Source of the DNA: CAZGVV01 sp964529155
Lineage (GTDB): Bacteria; Pseudomonadota; Alphaproteobacteria; Rickettsiales; SXRF01
Direction of reading: 5' to 3'
Assembly: GCA_964529155.1 (NCBI GenBank)
Contig: CAZGVV010000001.1
Location: forward strand, 1 to 64,000
DNA: 64,000 bases
This document shows positions 18,350 through 27,041 of the stretch, piece after piece. Numbering within the stretch: position 1 is the stretch's first letter; each line of letters opens with the position of its first letter. The translations under genes were made by a program, and so were the position numbers. The notes below the pieces were generated by a model. That model had not been told where the DNA came from. It made no database searches and saw only the letters and a program-made list of their open reading frames with translations.

Positions 18350-19225
18350 ATGTTCCGTCCTGACATTCCGTTCACGCGTGATGATGCCAACCGCTTTTTG
18401 CCGTGGATGGTGGCGTTGATGTGTGGGTTGGCAGCGTTGATGTTGCTCATTGGTTTATCCCTTAACCGCTGGATTACAGAACAACATGGGGGGCTGGGTG
18501 GACATCTCACCATTCAAATCCCCGATCATGGCAGTCATCAACAAGCCTTGGTGAAACAGGCATCAGAGATCGTACAAAAAGCTTCGGGAGTTCAAAGTGT
18601 TCGTGTTTTGGCGGAAGCAGAAGTCGGGCGACTGATTTCTCCCTGGATTGGTAGTACGGCAATATTAGAGGATTTACCACTTCCAACCGTAGTGGAGGTG
18701 GCATTAGCACTGGATCCTAACGGCGGGGTGGATTACGATTATTTAACTACGCAACTACATGCATTGAGCCCTGATATTAGTCTTGATAACCGGGCTATAT
18801 GGGTTGAAAAATTTTCTAGTTTTAGCCGCGTAACACAAGCTGTGATCTATGCTTTGACATTGGCAATTCTGGCATCGCTTGCTGGCATGATGGTGTTTGC
18901 TTCGCGTGCGTCCATGAAATTGCATGCGCATACAGTGCAATTATTGCACGCCTTGGGGGCGGGAGATGATTATATTTCACGCCAATTTCAGCGAAATGCA
19001 TTGCGGCTTGCATTGAGTGGTGCTGTGCCGGGGGCATTGGGGGCAGGGATATTGTATTTGTTGATTTCCACCTATGCCGCACAAATGAATGCGCCCCTAT
19101 TGCCGCGTTTTGCGTTTTCTATGGTCCATATGGCGATGCTTGCGTTATTGCCCATGGTGTGCGCGGTGCTTTCCATGGTGTCGGTTCGAATTTCTACGCA
19201 GACGCAGTTGAGGAAATTGCCTTAA
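18350..19225 (+). CDS. ftsX: Cell division protein FtsX
   Basis: Permease partner of the FtsE ATPase, linking the divisome to peptidoglycan hydrolases. The 291-residue product has the FtsX layout: a cytoplasmic N-terminus, a first helix (VALMCGLAALMLLIGLSL), a large periplasmic domain with EVALALDP, then three helices at the C-terminus including SRASMKLHAHTVQLLHALGAGDDYISRQFQ. FtsE normally precedes FtsX; no ftsE is seen next to it or elsewhere in the window. Its stop overlaps the next ATG by one base. Confidence 0.9.
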   Translation: MFRPDIPFTRDDANRFLPWMVALMCGLAALMLLIGLSLNRWITEQHGGLGGHLTIQIPDHGSHQQALVKQASEIVQKASGVQSVRVLAEAEVGRLISPWIGSTAILEDLPLPTVVEVALALDPNGGVDYDYLTTQLHALSPDISLDNRAIWVEKFSSFSRVTQAVIYALTLAILASLAGMMVFASRASMKLHAHTVQLLHALGAGDDYISRQFQRNALRLALSGAVPGALGAGILYLLISTYAAQMNAPLLPRFAFSMVHMAMLALLPMVCAVLSMVSVRISTQTQLRKLP

Positions 19226-19797
19226 TGCGGCTGTTGCAGCGCATGATCGTATGTATGACGGCCATTGCATTTTTGTGGCTAGGCGGTCTTTACTGGTTTG
19301 CCAAGCAAATTCCCGCCCATATGCCAAAAGGTGATCTTTCCGCGGAAGCGATTGTGGTGCTTACGGGAGGTCCCGGGCGAATTACGCATGGACTGAAATT
19401 ATTGGCGGAAGAACGCGCGCCTTATTTATTTATTTCAGGAATGGAAACACCCACTACACCCAAAGCTTTGGTGCATACTACCGGGTTGACTGACCAGGTG
19501 GTGGATCCGGAATCAGCCATTACCCTTGGATTTGTGGCGCGTAATACGATCGGGAATGCCTTGGAAACGGCAGAGTGGGTACATAAGCGGCATATTCATA
19601 GCATGTTGCTGGTAACTTCAAGCTACCACATGCCGCGTGCACTAAGCGAATTCCATTATCAATTGCCGGCAATCGCTATTATTCCTCATCCGGTAATTAG
19701 TACTTATAGCGGAGCTATGCTGCTGGAAGAATATCATAAATATCTGGCTGCGGAGTTGCGCCATAGTTTTATTGATTGGTTAGGAAAAAGCGCATGA
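19225..19797 (+). CDS. YdcF/SanA-like (DUF218) membrane-anchored protein
   Basis: A 190-residue protein with an N-terminal helix (MTAIAFLWLGGLYWFA) and a DUF218 fold: IVVLTGGPGRITHGLKLL, LFISGME, NTIGNALETAEW and LLVTSSYHMPRA. ElyC/SanA relatives act on envelope or lipid-carrier metabolism; the substrate here is unknown. The ATG overlaps the ftsX stop, and its own stop overlaps plsC by four bases, so ftsX-ydcF-plsC form one unit. A related fold may appear at the N-terminus of the fusion protein at 38438. Confidence 0.85.
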   Translation: MRLLQRMIVCMTAIAFLWLGGLYWFAKQIPAHMPKGDLSAEAIVVLTGGPGRITHGLKLLAEERAPYLFISGMETPTTPKALVHTTGLTDQVVDPESAITLGFVARNTIGNALETAEWVHKRHIHSMLLVTSSYHMPRALSEFHYQLPAIAIIPHPVISTYSGAMLLEEYHKYLAAELRHSFIDWLGKSA

Positions 19798-20516
19798 AAA
19801 TAGGCCTGTACCTAATGCGATCAGTGATTTTTAACATCCTGTATATCGCCTGGACTGCTTTGTTGGCGGTAATTGGCTTGCCGCTGCTTTTTTCACGCCC
19901 GGCAGTGCGGCGTTATGCGCGGTTTTGGACGCGTAGTATCTTGTGGCTGACCCGCATGCTATGCGGCATTGAAAGTGAAGCGCAGGGAGTGGACCGCATT
20001 TTGCCAGGTCCAGCGATTTATGCCGTGAAGCATCAATCAGCATGGGATATTTTTATGCTGAATACGCTTTTGAATACGCCCGGTTTCGTGCTCAAACGTG
20101 AATTACTGGGATTGCCATTATTGGGGTGGTATTTGCGGCGAGCAGGCATGGTGGCGGTAGAACGTAAAAAAGGCGCATCGGCCCTGCGCCATATGCAACG
20201 TGATGCACGGCAATTGCTTGAAAGCGGGCGGCCTTTGGTGATTTTCCCCGAAGGCACACGCACACGGCCCGGAGTGGCAAGCGAATATCACCCGGGTGTG
20301 GCGGCGCTGTATCAGGCATTACACGTGCCGGTTATTCCGGTGGCGTTGACGTCTGGGCATTGCTGGGGCCGCAATGCGTTTTTAAAACAGCCGGGCATTG
20401 CACGGTTACGCTTTCTCGCGCCTATTCCGCCTGACATGAAGCCAAGGGACTTTATGGCCGCGTTAAAAACAGCCATAGAAAGCGAGAGTGAAAAATTGTT
20501 GCGGAATGAAAAATGA
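19794..20516 (+). CDS. plsC: 1-acyl-sn-glycerol-3-phosphate acyltransferase
   Basis: Converts lysophosphatidate to phosphatidate at the inner membrane. The acyltransferase motifs HQSAWD (HxxxxD), the FPEGTRTRPG block and VPVIPVAL are in the right order in a 240-residue protein with an N-terminal membrane helix. Start at the ATG overlapping the preceding stop (ATGA). It ends the ftsX-ydcF-plsC unit. Confidence 0.94.
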   Translation: MKIGLYLMRSVIFNILYIAWTALLAVIGLPLLFSRPAVRRYARFWTRSILWLTRMLCGIESEAQGVDRILPGPAIYAVKHQSAWDIFMLNTLLNTPGFVLKRELLGLPLLGWYLRRAGMVAVERKKGASALRHMQRDARQLLESGRPLVIFPEGTRTRPGVASEYHPGVAALYQALHVPVIPVALTSGHCWGRNAFLKQPGIARLRFLAPIPPDMKPRDFMAALKTAIESESEKLLRNEK

Positions 20517-20589
20517 TGCGGGATTGACAAAACCGTATTTAAACCGCTTATTCGTTGCCTCTTTCACCCTTAAAAAATAATTGGACATC

Positions 20590-21392
20590 ATGCGCCCTTC
20601 ACAACGGACTCCCCAGCAACTTCGGCCTATCAGCATGCAAACCGGCGTAAGTCAATATGCCGAAGGCTCTTGCCTTATCACCTGCGGCGGCACGAAAGTA
20701 TTATGCACTGCATCGGTAGAGGAAGANNNNNNNNNNNNNNNNNNNNNNNNNNNNNNNNNNNNNNNNNNNNNNNNNNNNNNNNNNNNNNNNNNNNNNNNNN
20801 NNNNNNNNNNNNNNNNNNNNNNCGTTTTCTGCGCGGCACTGGCAAAGGCTGGGTGACGGCGGAATATGGTATGTTGCCGCGCTCAACGCATAGCCGTATG
20901 CCCCGTGAAGCTGCCAAGGGCAAGCAAAGCGGGCGCACACAGGAAATTCAACGGCTCATTGGGCGGTCTTTACGCGCGGTAGTGGATTTAAAACTGTTGG
21001 GCGAACGTCAGATTATCATTGATTGTGATGTCATCGAGGCCGACGGTGGCACACGCACGGCTTCCATCACCGGTGCGTATGTGGCGCTGAAGCAAGCTAC
21101 TGATAAACTCGTGGCCAGTGGCCGCGTTAAGCGTGATCCGTTGATGGGACAAGTGGCGGCGGTGTCGTGTGGCGTTTATAAAGACGTACCGGTATTGGAC
21201 TTAGACTACGCTGAGGATTCCAGCGCCGAGATGGATGCAAATTTTGTGCTGACCGCCAATGGAAAAATTATTGAAATCCAATGTACGGCTGAAGCTGCAC
21301 CGGTTGGGGAAGAGTTGTTTCAGGCCTTGTTTACGCTGGCCCGCCAAGGCGTGGCGGAATTAGCGGCGCTGCAACGTGAGGCGTTGAAATAG
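20590..21392 (+). CDS. rph: Ribonuclease PH (interrupted by a 96-N gap)
   Basis: Phosphorolytic 3' trimming of tRNA precursors. Left of the gap: [34 protein letters not shown]. Right of it: [64 protein letters not shown]. In the family VEE is followed by about three residues and then FLRG, so only about 7 bases are probably missing although 96 Ns are inserted; the frame is also shifted by the gap. The coordinates treat it as one gene. A TTG at 20581 is in frame, but ATG 20590 gives the standard N-terminus. Followed directly by rdgB, a common pairing. Confidence 0.95.
20727..20822. other. Assembly gap (96 N) in rph
   Basis: Ninety-six Ns replace what should be about 7 bases judged from RNase PH conservation. 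The N count is also out of frame with the gene. Confidence 0.8.
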
Positions 21393-22072
21393 ATGGTACG
21401 GATGACGGATGACATTGGGCGGATGGCGCAAGAAGATACTGCGTCATCCGCCATCCGTCCCCTGTCATCCCTTCTACTCGCCAGCCACAACGCCGGGAAG
21501 CTAAAAGAATTTGCTGAATTGCTGGAACCGTTGGGGATTCGGATTATTTCTGCGGGTTCCCTTGGGCTTGGCGAGCCGGAGGAAACCGGCAGCACGTTTG
21601 TAGAAAACGCCATATTAAAAGCGCGCGCTGCCACGGAAGCCAGCGGTAAGCCAGCGCTTTCGGATGATTCAGGGTTAGTGATTCCTGCACTGGGCGGTGC
21701 GCCGGGGATATATTCAGCACGGTGGGCGCAAACGGCGGATGGACAGAAAAATTTTAATGCCGCGTTTGCGCGCATCCAGCGCGAACTAACCGCTGCTGAT
21801 GCGCCGGAAAATCCCTCGGCGTATTTTATTTGTGTATTATGTTTATGTTTGCCAAACGGAGAAACGCATTGCTTCGAAGGGCGCGTTGATGGCTCGCTGA
21901 CCTTTCCTGCGCGGGGCAAAGATGGCTTTGGCTATGACCCTATTTTTATCCCGTATGGCTATGAGCGCGTGTTTGCTGAAATGCCTGCTGCAGAAAANNN
22001 NNNNNNNACCGTGCGGCAGCGCTTACGCAACTGATTGCTTTTTTATATGACCACCCCTACATTCTTGCCTAA
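21393..22072 (+). CDS. rdgB: dITP/XTP pyrophosphatase (frame broken by assembly gap)
   Basis: House-cleaning enzyme removing inosine and xanthosine triphosphates. Motifs: LLLASHNAGKLKEF, GSTFVENAILKARAA, LSDDSGLVIPALGGAPGIYSARWA, GKDGFGYDPIFIP. Ten Ns at 21998-22007 follow AEMPAAE. Directly after them the original frame ends quickly, but the next frame reads RAAALTQLIAFLYDHPYILA and stops at 22070-22072, matching the family ending (HRA.A...L). The true end is therefore 22072. The ATG at 21393 abuts the rph stop; about 22 extra N-terminal residues are encoded by a hairpin-forming repeat (see 21408-21475), so the real start may be later. Confidence 0.93.
21408..21475. repeat. Palindromic repeat at the rph-rdgB junction
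   Basis: GGATGAC (21408-21414) is the inverse of GTCATCC (21468-21474), and GGGCGGATGGCG pairs with CGCCATCCGTCCC across one bulge; GTCATCC and GGATGAC units recur. It is translated in frame as the N-terminal extension of RdgB. Layout resembles coding palindromic elements known in Rickettsia. Confidence 0.5.
21998..22007. other. Assembly gap (10 N) in rdgB, wrong length
   Basis: Protein conservation requires about 14 missing bases (Lys-x-x-x-x-His); 10 Ns shift the frame. Confidence 0.75.
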
Positions 22073-22100
22073 GTTTCGCATTCATCATAAGGAGAACGCC

Positions 22101-22697
22101 ATGAAATATCTCTTCGCTTTGCTAGCCATGTTCGGTGCTGTACCTGCATTTGCAGTAGATACTTATACGCTGGATAAAGAGCACACCAATGTCATATTCA
22201 TGGTGAATCATTTAGGATTTTCCGACATGGTGGGGCGGTTTGAAGATGTGTCTGGCAGCTTTACCTTTGATCCTGCATCCCCTGCTATGGGCACGGCGGA
22301 CATCCGCTTGAACCCTGCGGCTATACGCACCAGCAGCGCCAAATTGGATGAGCATCTGCGCGGCCCGGATTTTTTCAACACGGCGAAATTCCCTGATATA
22401 CGCTTCGTGAGCGTATCGGTAAAACCAAAAGGCCCGTCTGATGCGGAATTGACAGGGAACTTAACCCTGCTTGGCGTGACCAAACCGGTGGTGCTGGCCG
22501 TGCATTTTAACAAGGCTGACTACCAGCCGATCACCGGTATCTGGGTGGCAGGCTTTAATGCCACTGCCAAAATCAAACGCTCCGATTTCGGCATGACCAA
22601 ATATGTGCCGATGGTGGGGGATGAGGTAAGCATCATCATCAGCACCGAAGGCATGAACACGGCGAAGATTAAGCCGGCGGGGGAGGATAAGCGGTAG
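22101..22697 (+). CDS. YceI-family periplasmic protein
   Basis: A 198-residue secreted lipocalin-like protein that binds isoprenoid-type lipids in its structurally known relatives. Signal peptide MKYLFALLAMFGAVPAFA, then the hallmarks YTLDKEHTNVIFMVNHLGFS, KLDEHLRGPDFFNTAKFPDIRF, LTGNLTLLGVTKPV and RSDFGMTKYVPMVGDEV. AAGGAG about 6 bases upstream supports ATG 22101. Its actual ligand is unknown. Confidence 0.95.
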   Translation: MKYLFALLAMFGAVPAFAVDTYTLDKEHTNVIFMVNHLGFSDMVGRFEDVSGSFTFDPASPAMGTADIRLNPAAIRTSSAKLDEHLRGPDFFNTAKFPDIRFVSVSVKPKGPSDAELTGNLTLLGVTKPVVLAVHFNKADYQPITGIWVAGFNATAKIKRSDFGMTKYVPMVGDEVSIIISTEGMNTAKIKPAGEDKR

Positions 22698-22783
22698 ATA
22701 CCATATAATATATTGTTATATAAGTATATTATCGAGTCATATAACCTTCACAAAACTTTCACACTTCATGCCGTTCAAAACGC

Positions 22784-22830
22784 TATAATAAAACTATAGT
22801 TAAATATATTATGATTATAGTGGCAGGAGA
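22784..22830 (+). promoter_or_regulatory. Candidate -10 box and strong ribosome site for the coiled-coil gene
   Basis: TATAAT at 22784-22789 in a very AT-rich intergenic stretch, with AGGAGA at 22825-22830 and ATG at 22836. The -35 box is unclear (TTCACA at 22758-22763 would give a 20-base spacer). Confidence 0.4.
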
Positions 22831-22835
22831 GCAGT

Positions 22836-24947
22836 ATGGTCGGATTGGTAACAATTAACCCGCAAGCTATCAAAGATCTCACAACGCGTGCTGGAGGAGA
22901 GGAGCTTTTTGAGAACGCTCTTGGTCTGTTGCAAAGCGAACAGCGCCGTTCGCCGATTGTCACTGCAAAGGAAGAAGAAGTCGGTGAAAAAGCGGCAGCT
23001 GGCCGGATAGAAGATATTACAGCAAATATAAATAAAAATACCTACAAAGTGCTTACACGTGCACAAACAGCAAAAGAGCGTCAGCCTGTTGCAGTAATGT
23101 TTGGTGCGCTTTCTGATTTATTAGAAAAGACAGAAGAAAAGCTCAATTCTGCAACGGAATTGACCACAGAAAATACAAAACGTGCTTTGAACAATCAGCG
23201 GGATGCACTTAAAGCTTCGATGGATTACATGCGCACCGCTATGGGAAGCAAAGCCAGCGAATTAGATGATTATCATGACAAAACTCGCACTGATCGTTTG
23301 GCGATGGATTTGTATAATAAACAACATAATAGTGAGAGCAATAGCCACAATAATGCTGAAAGTAAAAAAGAGGAATTAAAGAGCAAGCAGGATGCTTATA
23401 AGGTACTGCAACGTGAGCATGATTTGTTAAAAACAGGCCTCCAATATTTTGGTAATAGTCATGCGAAGCATTCTACAGCACGCATTCTACATAAATATGG
23501 CAGCAAAGAAAAAGCAGAAGAAGCGCTTCATAAAATGGAAGGTAACATGAGCCTTGCGGCACATGAGTTGAAAGATCAGGAAAAAACGACACGTGAGGCA
23601 CAAAAAGCTTTTGGTCAAGAATTTGCTGAAGCAAAAAAACAAGCTCAAAAAACTGTTGCAGAGGAACGTGCGCTTGTTGAAGCAAAAAAACGGCAAGACG
23701 CTCTGTATGCACAAACACATGGGAAAGACGAGGAAGCCGCAAAGCATGCCTTGGCAGAAGCAAATAAGGCTAAAGAGCATGCACATGATGTAATTGTTGT
23801 GGAGCAAAAGCACAACGAAACACAGAATAAATTGAGTGAAGAACAAGCGACTTTGCATCGTGAAGAAGCAAGGCTTAGAACAACGGGGATTAATCAAAGT
23901 GCGAAACATGCTGTTGACGCGGCAGATCGTACAGCAAATATTGCGGATGCAAATAAAGCGGTGAAGAATGTAAAGGAAGAAGAAAAAAATATTCCGGCAG
24001 CAGGTGCGAAGCTAACCGAATATTTCAACTTGTGTGTTGAAGCGAATAAACTTGCTGGTCAGAATGAAGAAGCTGCAAGGCAGCATGCCAAGGAAGCTGC
24101 TAAAACTGCTGCAAATGGTACACCGGCTCAATTGGAGCAGAAAATAGCTGATGTACGTGACGGCAATAGAGTGTTAGAAGACGCAAAGCGTAATGAATTG
24201 GTAGGTCAAAAAGCAGGTGCTCTGGCTTCATTGCAGAACGCTAATGAAAAAGCACCAGAATTATATAGCGGTGATGTGCTAAAAAAACAACAAGCTGATT
24301 TTGCTGATAAAAGAGATGCAGTGAATGCACTGACTACAGGTCAAGATTATGCCCCTATTATCAACGCTGCCAATGATACAAATGACCAATTAAAAAAACG
24401 CAAGGAAACATTGGATAAATATATAGATGCACGTGTTGCAGTAGAAAAAGCTTCTGGAGTTACGTTTGATGCAGAATCCGAGAAAAAATTTAAAGAAAAT
24501 ACCCTAAAAGGTGCGCTGACTTTAGATGACAATAAATTAAAAGATAATACGCTAGCATTAAATACTCGTGCAAAAGATTTAACTGAGCTGAAGACTGCCA
24601 TTAATCAAAATGTGGATGCTGCGGCTACAGGAATGAACCAAGAGCAAAAAGAAAATCATAAAAAAGCATTATTTGCTGAATCAGCAGGAATGGATTCTTC
24701 TATTGGTTTGCAAACACGTATAGCCATAATCAATTCTCAAACAAGTAATAATCCGTCGATGCTAGCAAAAGTAAGCCCACTTCCTACGAATATAAAAAGC
24801 GCAGCATTAGCAGCTGTCAGTGGAATGGGCGCGATTGTAAGTCTGACGCATAGTAATATTGCTGGTAATGGATTGGCTACAGAACTAGGAGCAGTAGCTT
24901 CTACAAGAGCTGCACCATCTGGGCCAAGGACTGGTCCCTCTTTCTAA
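22836..24947 (+). CDS. 703-residue coiled-coil protein, possible secreted effector
   Basis: I do not recognise this protein. Residues about 60-600 are dominated by Ala/Glu/Lys/Gln heptad-like sequence (EERALVEAKKRQDALYAQ, AKHALAEANKAKEHAHD), predicting long coiled coils; it has only one or two cysteines and almost no aromatic residues. The last 60 residues change character: a hydrophobic Ala/Gly/Val stretch (AALAAVSGMGAIVSL) and a Pro/Arg/Ser tail ending TGPSF. There is no N-terminal signal peptide. Codon use is strongly AT-biased (gca, aaa, gaa), unlike neighbours. A C-terminal signal-like tail in a T4SS-bearing genome makes effector status plausible, but a structural role (polar or cytoskeletal scaffold) is equally possible. 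Confidence 0.8.
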   Translation: MVGLVTINPQAIKDLTTRAGGEELFENALGLLQSEQRRSPIVTAKEEEVGEKAAAGRIEDITANINKNTYKVLTRAQTAKERQPVAVMFGALSDLLEKTEEKLNSATELTTENTKRALNNQRDALKASMDYMRTAMGSKASELDDYHDKTRTDRLAMDLYNKQHNSESNSHNNAESKKEELKSKQDAYKVLQREHDLLKTGLQYFGNSHAKHSTARILHKYGSKEKAEEALHKMEGNMSLAAHELKDQEKTTREAQKAFGQEFAEAKKQAQKTVAEERALVEAKKRQDALYAQTHGKDEEAAKHALAEANKAKEHAHDVIVVEQKHNETQNKLSEEQATLHREEARLRTTGINQSAKHAVDAADRTANIADANKAVKNVKEEEKNIPAAGAKLTEYFNLCVEANKLAGQNEEAARQHAKEAAKTAANGTPAQLEQKIADVRDGNRVLEDAKRNELVGQKAGALASLQNANEKAPELYSGDVLKKQQADFADKRDAVNALTTGQDYAPIINAANDTNDQLKKRKETLDKYIDARVAVEKASGVTFDAESEKKFKENTLKGALTLDDNKLKDNTLALNTRAKDLTELKTAINQNVDAAATGMNQEQKENHKKALFAESAGMDSSIGLQTRIAIINSQTSNNPSMLAKVSPLPTNIKSAALAAVSGMGAIVSLTHSNIAGNGLATELGAVASTRAAPSGPRTGPSF

Positions 24948-24995
24948 ATATAAGCTGCATTGACGAACCCATTCTAGACGCATACACTTGCGTCC

Positions 24996-26219
24996 ATGCT
25001 CACCGTCACCCGCAGCGGGGAAGCCCGCATAGTTGAGACTTTGAACGGCATACAGGACCAGTGTCAGAGCTGGACGGCCGTGATTTTCCATTTAAATGGG
25101 CTACTTGCGGAATATCGGAGTGAGTATCACTTAAAAATTGCCGTCAACCTCATTGCCGACCTGCTGGAGGAGTATGAGGGGGGGATTTACCTGTTTGCGG
25201 ATGGCGCGGTGGCGGTGTTGTGTAATTATCTGAACCCGATGCTTATGGGTAAGTTATTGTTTCAGATGCGTTATTTGTATATGGATGATCCGTTGGCGTA
25301 TCACGAGGACGGCCAGGAAAACGCTGAATTCTGCACCATTTACCGGCTGAAGGATTCCTTCAAAATTTGCCTGGATTTCTGTAGCTTACGCATGATGCAG
25401 CTGGGCCGGGCAGATGCCGCACAGGACGGGCGTGCTAAACACGCCAAAAGCGCGCATGCGCCTGCACCGGGCATGTTTGATCCCAGCCATCTGGCTGCAA
25501 TTGAGCATGATCTGTCCTCCATGGACATCAGTGGCGCCCTTCGGCGTCAGCCAATTTGCGCGGTGACCAGCACAGGGGCGATACGGCGGGTGTTTGACGA
25601 ATTATATTTCCATATTGCCAATCTACGGGAGCTGATCGGCGCGGAAATTGATTTCCTCAGCAATAAATGGCTGTTTCAATATGTCACGAGTTTGCTGGAT
25701 GAGCGCGTGTTATCATTGTTGACCAGCAACGCTGCCCAGCGCATCTCTCAGCCGGTAAGTATCAATATTAATGCCGAAACCTTGCTGACAGACGCCTTTC
25801 TTGCCTTCGACGATGCACTGAAGTCTGAGCAGAAAGTATCGGTGGTGTTTGAGATTCCGGTGGTGAGCGTGTTTGCTGATCCGTATGCCTTTGTCTATGC
25901 CCGTGATGCAGTGCAGCGTAAAGGCTACCGGGTGTGTATTGATGGACTTACGGTGCATACATTCCCCAGCTTGCAGCGTAACATGATGCAGGCGGATTTA
26001 CTCAAGCTTTGCTGGAATGCTGACACACCTACAGATTTGGCCGCGCCGGATAAGCGGTTGCTGACGGAAAGCGTGCGCGCGGCAGGCGTGGGGCGTGTAA
26101 TCCTATGCCGCTGTGATGACCGGGCGGCAGTGGATTATGGTCAGGCACTGGGCATTTCTTTGTTTCAAGGCCGCTATTTGGACGGGTTACTCGCTCCTAA
26201 CGCAAAGGTGGTAAATTAA
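24996..26219 (+). CDS. Protein with degenerate EAL-like domain
   Basis: A 407-residue cytoplasmic protein. From about residue 245 it follows the EAL phosphodiesterase fold: SININAETLL (for vsvNls), VVFEIPV where EIxE should be, YRVCIDGLTV in place of the ALDDFG loop, ADLLKLCWN in place of xDxIKID, and a closing GISLFQGRYLD (LGxxxxQGxxx). The EAL signature, metal ligands and catalytic Glu/Lys are therefore mostly lost and c-di-GMP hydrolysis is unlikely. The first 150 residues may be an eroded GGDEF-like domain, but this is weak. No clear ribosome site. Its stop overlaps the next gene's ATG by one base, so the pair is translationally coupled. Similar eroded EAL proteins occur in other alphaproteobacteria as I recall. 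Confidence 0.65.
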   Translation: MLTVTRSGEARIVETLNGIQDQCQSWTAVIFHLNGLLAEYRSEYHLKIAVNLIADLLEEYEGGIYLFADGAVAVLCNYLNPMLMGKLLFQMRYLYMDDPLAYHEDGQENAEFCTIYRLKDSFKICLDFCSLRMMQLGRADAAQDGRAKHAKSAHAPAPGMFDPSHLAAIEHDLSSMDISGALRRQPICAVTSTGAIRRVFDELYFHIANLRELIGAEIDFLSNKWLFQYVTSLLDERVLSLLTSNAAQRISQPVSININAETLLTDAFLAFDDALKSEQKVSVVFEIPVVSVFADPYAFVYARDAVQRKGYRVCIDGLTVHTFPSLQRNMMQADLLKLCWNADTPTDLAAPDKRLLTESVRAAGVGRVILCRCDDRAAVDYGQALGISLFQGRYLDGLLAPNAKVVN

Positions 26220-27007
26220 TGACATTCGACCAATGGATTCCCCAAACGCAATGGATGGAAGGTGTAGTAAACACCCCGGTGGCGTATATTATTTGCGGCT
26301 TGATCTGGTCCCTGACATTGGGGTTTGCGGCGGGGAATTTTGCCTGCAGTTTAGTGTATCGCCTACCGCGTGGGAAATCGATTTTAGAAAACAAGCCGTA
26401 TTGCGGATCATGCGGCCATGCGCTTGCTACTTCCGATTTATTCCCCGTGTTTTCAGCGCTGATATTGCGCCATAAATGCCGCTATTGCGCCGCAGCGATC
26501 CCTATTTCGCATTTCTGGACGGAAATTGTCATCGGTGCGTTGTTTTGCCTGTGTTATGTGCAGTTCAATTTTTCACAGGAATATCTGCTGATCGCAGGAA
26601 TCGGAGTGTTTTTCGTTATCATGGCGGCTATTGAAGCCAACGATAAGGTGGTCATGACATCGGTGCTGGTAACGCTTTCCGTATTAGGTATGATTTTCCG
26701 CACGCTACAGGATGGTGAGATTTATAATTTTTTCCAGGGCGGATTGTTTGCCTTACTCTTAGGAGCCATTGTCTGGCGCAAAGGCATCAAACCTGTAAAT
26801 CACGTCTTTTCTCTGCCAATGCATGCTCGCATGGTAATTCCTGCGGGGATTATTTTAGGGGCGAATCAGCTGGCACTGGAAGTGGTCTTGCTTTTAGCGT
26901 TATGGCTGGCAGGTAAAGTGCTTAACGTCATAACGGGCGGCTGGCTGCGTGTGCCATTTAGTGTGCTGCTGGGATTAGCGGTGATGGGGCCGTTATTGTT
27001 TGGGTAA
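26219..27007 (+). CDS. Prepilin peptidase-like membrane protein lacking catalytic aspartates
   Basis: The N-terminal half matches the A24 family N-domain: GNFACSLVYRLPRGKSIL, the zinc pairs Cys62/Cys65 and Cys87/Cys90 (CGSC...CRYC), DLFPVFS and a Glu after ISHFWTE. About six membrane helices follow. The A24 protease needs two aspartates, the first in AxID.....PD and the second in GxGDxK. Here the first site reads MAAIEANDK with Glu139, and no GxGDxK is present. It is likely a non-proteolytic relative (methylase or scaffold). Coupled by a one-base overlap to the degenerate EAL gene; no pilin or secretin genes are nearby. Confidence 0.7.
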   Translation: MTFDQWIPQTQWMEGVVNTPVAYIICGLIWSLTLGFAAGNFACSLVYRLPRGKSILENKPYCGSCGHALATSDLFPVFSALILRHKCRYCAAAIPISHFWTEIVIGALFCLCYVQFNFSQEYLLIAGIGVFFVIMAAIEANDKVVMTSVLVTLSVLGMIFRTLQDGEIYNFFQGGLFALLLGAIVWRKGIKPVNHVFSLPMHARMVIPAGIILGANQLALEVVLLLALWLAGKVLNVITGGWLRVPFSVLLGLAVMGPLLFG

Positions 27008-27041
27008 TTCGATATTAGACCGTAATACTTGCTGGAAAATC

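Noticed and set aside
23473..23909. Minus-strand frames opposite the coiled-coil gene
   Set aside because: Phe/Leu/Cys-rich mirror of Lys/Glu/Gln codons; no ribosome sites.
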